From NCBI GenBank assembly GCA_019347585.1, contig JAHWLC010000060.1, forward strand, positions 1-6,700: DNA of 6,700 bases, in the 5' to 3' direction. Source of the DNA: Actinomycetota bacterium. Lineage in GTDB: Bacteria; Actinomycetota; Acidimicrobiia; Spongiisociales; ZC4RG35. Below are positions 5,628-6,700 of the stretch, piece by piece (position 1 is the stretch's first letter; the number at the start of each line of letters is the position of its first letter). The notes under the pieces were generated by a model. That model ran no database searches, was not told the DNA's origin, and was given only the letters and a program-made list of their open reading frames with translations. Position numbers and translations under genes: made by a program.

Positions 5628-6700
5628 TCGTCATCCGGGGAGGTCGCGTCCTCACCGGCGAGGGTCTGAGGCTCCTCGACGTCGTGGTCGAAGGGGAGGT
5701 CGTGGTCGCGTTCGACAGTGCCCGTCACTCCCCGGCAGCCGCGGTCATCGACGCCACGGGCTGTCTGGTAGGCCCCGGCTTCGTCGATCTCCACACCCAT
5801 CTCCGCGACCCGGGCCAGACCTGGAAGGAAGACCTGGAGAGCGGCTCCCGAGCCGCGGCCGCCGGTGGGTTCACCGCCGTCACCGCCATGCCCAACACCG
5901 ATCCTCCTCTCGACGACCCCAAGCTGGTGGCAGATGTCGCCGACCGGGGAGCGGAGATCGGCCTGGTCGACGTCGGTGTCGCTGCTGCGGTGACCAGGGG
6001 GAGGGCAGGTCGGGAGCTGGCCCCCCTGGAGGAGCTTCACGAGGCGGGAGCCCGGATCTTCACCGACGACGGCGACGCCGTCGACTCCCCTGACCTGGTC
6101 TCCGGTGCCCTCGAGCGTCTCCGCCGGCTCCCCGGTGCCGTGCTCGCCCAGCACGCCGAGGACTTCCGCCTGTCCAGGTCCGGCGGTTCCCCGCCTGCCG
6201 AGGCCGAGGTGGAGATGGTGCGGCGCGATCTGCGCCTCGTCGCGGAGACAGGTGGCCGCTACCACTGCCAGCACGTGTCGACGGCGGCGACCGTGGAGTT
6301 GATCGGTGATGCCCGAGACGACGGGCTCGAGGTGACCGCCGAGGTGACGCCGCACCATCTCAGCTTCGACCGGGAGGCCGCCGAGACCGGCGACCCGAAC
6401 TTCAAGATGTACCCGCCCCTGCGCTCCGCGTCAGACCGGGAGGCACTGGTCCAAGGTCTCGCCGGGGGAGTCATCGACGCGGTGGCCACGGATCATGCCC
6501 CGCACACCCAGGAGGAGAAGCAAGTCGCTTGGGAGGCGGCGCCCCGGGGTGTGGTCGGCCTGGAGACGGCCGCCTCGGCGGTATGGGAGGCTCTTGGCGA
6601 CCCGGGGCGGCTCTTCGAGGTGCTCGCTGCGGCCCCGGCCCGTATCGCCGCGCTTTCCGACCAGGGCCTTCCCGTCTCTGTGGGAGGGACGGCCAATCTC
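5624..6700 (+). CDS. pyrC: Dihydroorotase, class I, 3' end beyond window
   Basis: Zinc-dependent amidohydrolase that interconverts N-carbamoyl-aspartate and dihydroorotate (third UMP step). 359 codons are visible without a stop; the family is about 420-430 residues, so the last 60-70 lie outside. Metal ligands by comparison with Bacillus class I enzymes: His57 and His59 (DLHTHLR, 55-61), Asp149 (FTDDG, 146-150), His177 (QHAED, 176-180), His217 (QHVST, 216-220) and Asp290 (ATDHAPH, 288-294). Asn91 (MPNT) and Arg61 for substrate are also kept. All metal ligands are present, so it is probably active rather than a PyrC-like pseudoenzyme. Oddities: the loop between QHAED and QHVST is about 13 residues shorter than usual, NPPLR is YPPLR (263-267), and APFG is APRG (306-309). 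GTG 5624 overlaps the pyrB stop in GTGA. Translation near the right edge (PARIAAL, GGTANL) remains typical of the family. Confidence 0.95.
   Translation, partial: MIVIRGGRVLTGEGLRLLDVVVEGEVVVAFDSARHSPAAAVIDATGCLVGPGFVDLHTHLRDPGQTWKEDLESGSRAAAAGGFTAVTAMPNTDPPLDDPKLVADVADRGAEIGLVDVGVAAAVTRGRAGRELAPLEELHEAGARIFTDDGDAVDSPDLVSGALERLRRLPGAVLAQHAEDFRLSRSGGSPPAEAEVEMVRRDLRLVAETGGRYHCQHVSTAATVELIGDARDDGLEVTAEVTPHHLSFDREAAETGDPNFKMYPPLRSASDREALVQGLAGGVIDAVATDHAPHTQEEKQVAWEAAPRGVVGLETAASAVWEALGDPGRLFEVLAAAPARIAALSDQGLPVSVGGTANL

Noticed and set aside
5420..6358. 312-codon open frame on the - strand across the pyrB end and pyrC
   Set aside because: It is antisense to two genes with complete family motifs. 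Its translation is rich in His, Gly and Arg with no recognisable domain, as expected from the complement of high-GC codons.
5624..6700. pyrC as an inactive PyrC-like pseudoenzyme paired with PyrB
   Set aside because: All six expected metal ligands and the HxHLR and MPNT motifs are present. The substitutions seen are in secondary substrate contacts, which is not enough to call it inactive.

Overview
The window comes from a high-GC bacterium whose genes all lie on the + strand and are packed almost end to end. Base composition, strong preference for C or G at third codon positions, GTG starts, and the gene order prepilin peptidase - aroC - aroK - aroB - efp - nusB - pyrR - pyrB - pyrC all suggest an actinomycetote. 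An uncultured or poorly sampled lineage such as an Acidimicrobiia-like group is plausible, but that is inference and no rank below phylum can be fixed from the sequence.

Layout: positions 1-308 hold the C-terminal end of a GxGD-type prepilin peptidase whose start is outside the window. Positions 331-3004 hold three shikimate-pathway genes: aroC (chorismate synthase), aroK (shikimate kinase) and aroB (3-dehydroquinate synthase). They overlap each other by a few bases. After a 26-base gap come efp (elongation factor P) and nusB, overlapping by ATGA. An 85-base gap (4131-4215) is the only real regulatory region. It holds a candidate promoter and a recognisable PyrR-binding RNA hairpin whose 3' arm contains the Shine-Dalgarno sequence of pyrR. 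The pyrimidine operon pyrR - pyrB - pyrC follows, each junction a GTGA overlap. pyrC runs off the right edge after 359 codons. No gene-free stretch exceeds 85 bases, and I see no mobile element, CRISPR array, tRNA or rRNA.

How it works together: aroB, aroK and aroC supply steps 2, 5 and 7 of chorismate synthesis. efp and nusB serve translation and transcription antitermination. pyrR-pyrB-pyrC starts de novo UMP synthesis (aspartate transcarbamoylase, then dihydroorotase), and PyrR probably represses translation of its own operon when UMP/UTP is high.

Most of this is ordinary core metabolism. The points worth a second look are: (1) a NusB that lacks the usual basic N-terminus and instead carries a ~65-residue N-terminal domain resembling the IF2_N domain of translation initiation factor 2; (2) the PyrR hairpin that sequesters the pyrR Shine-Dalgarno sequence; (3) a class I dihydroorotase with a shortened loop and a substituted NPPLR motif; (4) absence of aroQ and pepQ from their usual place between aroB and efp.
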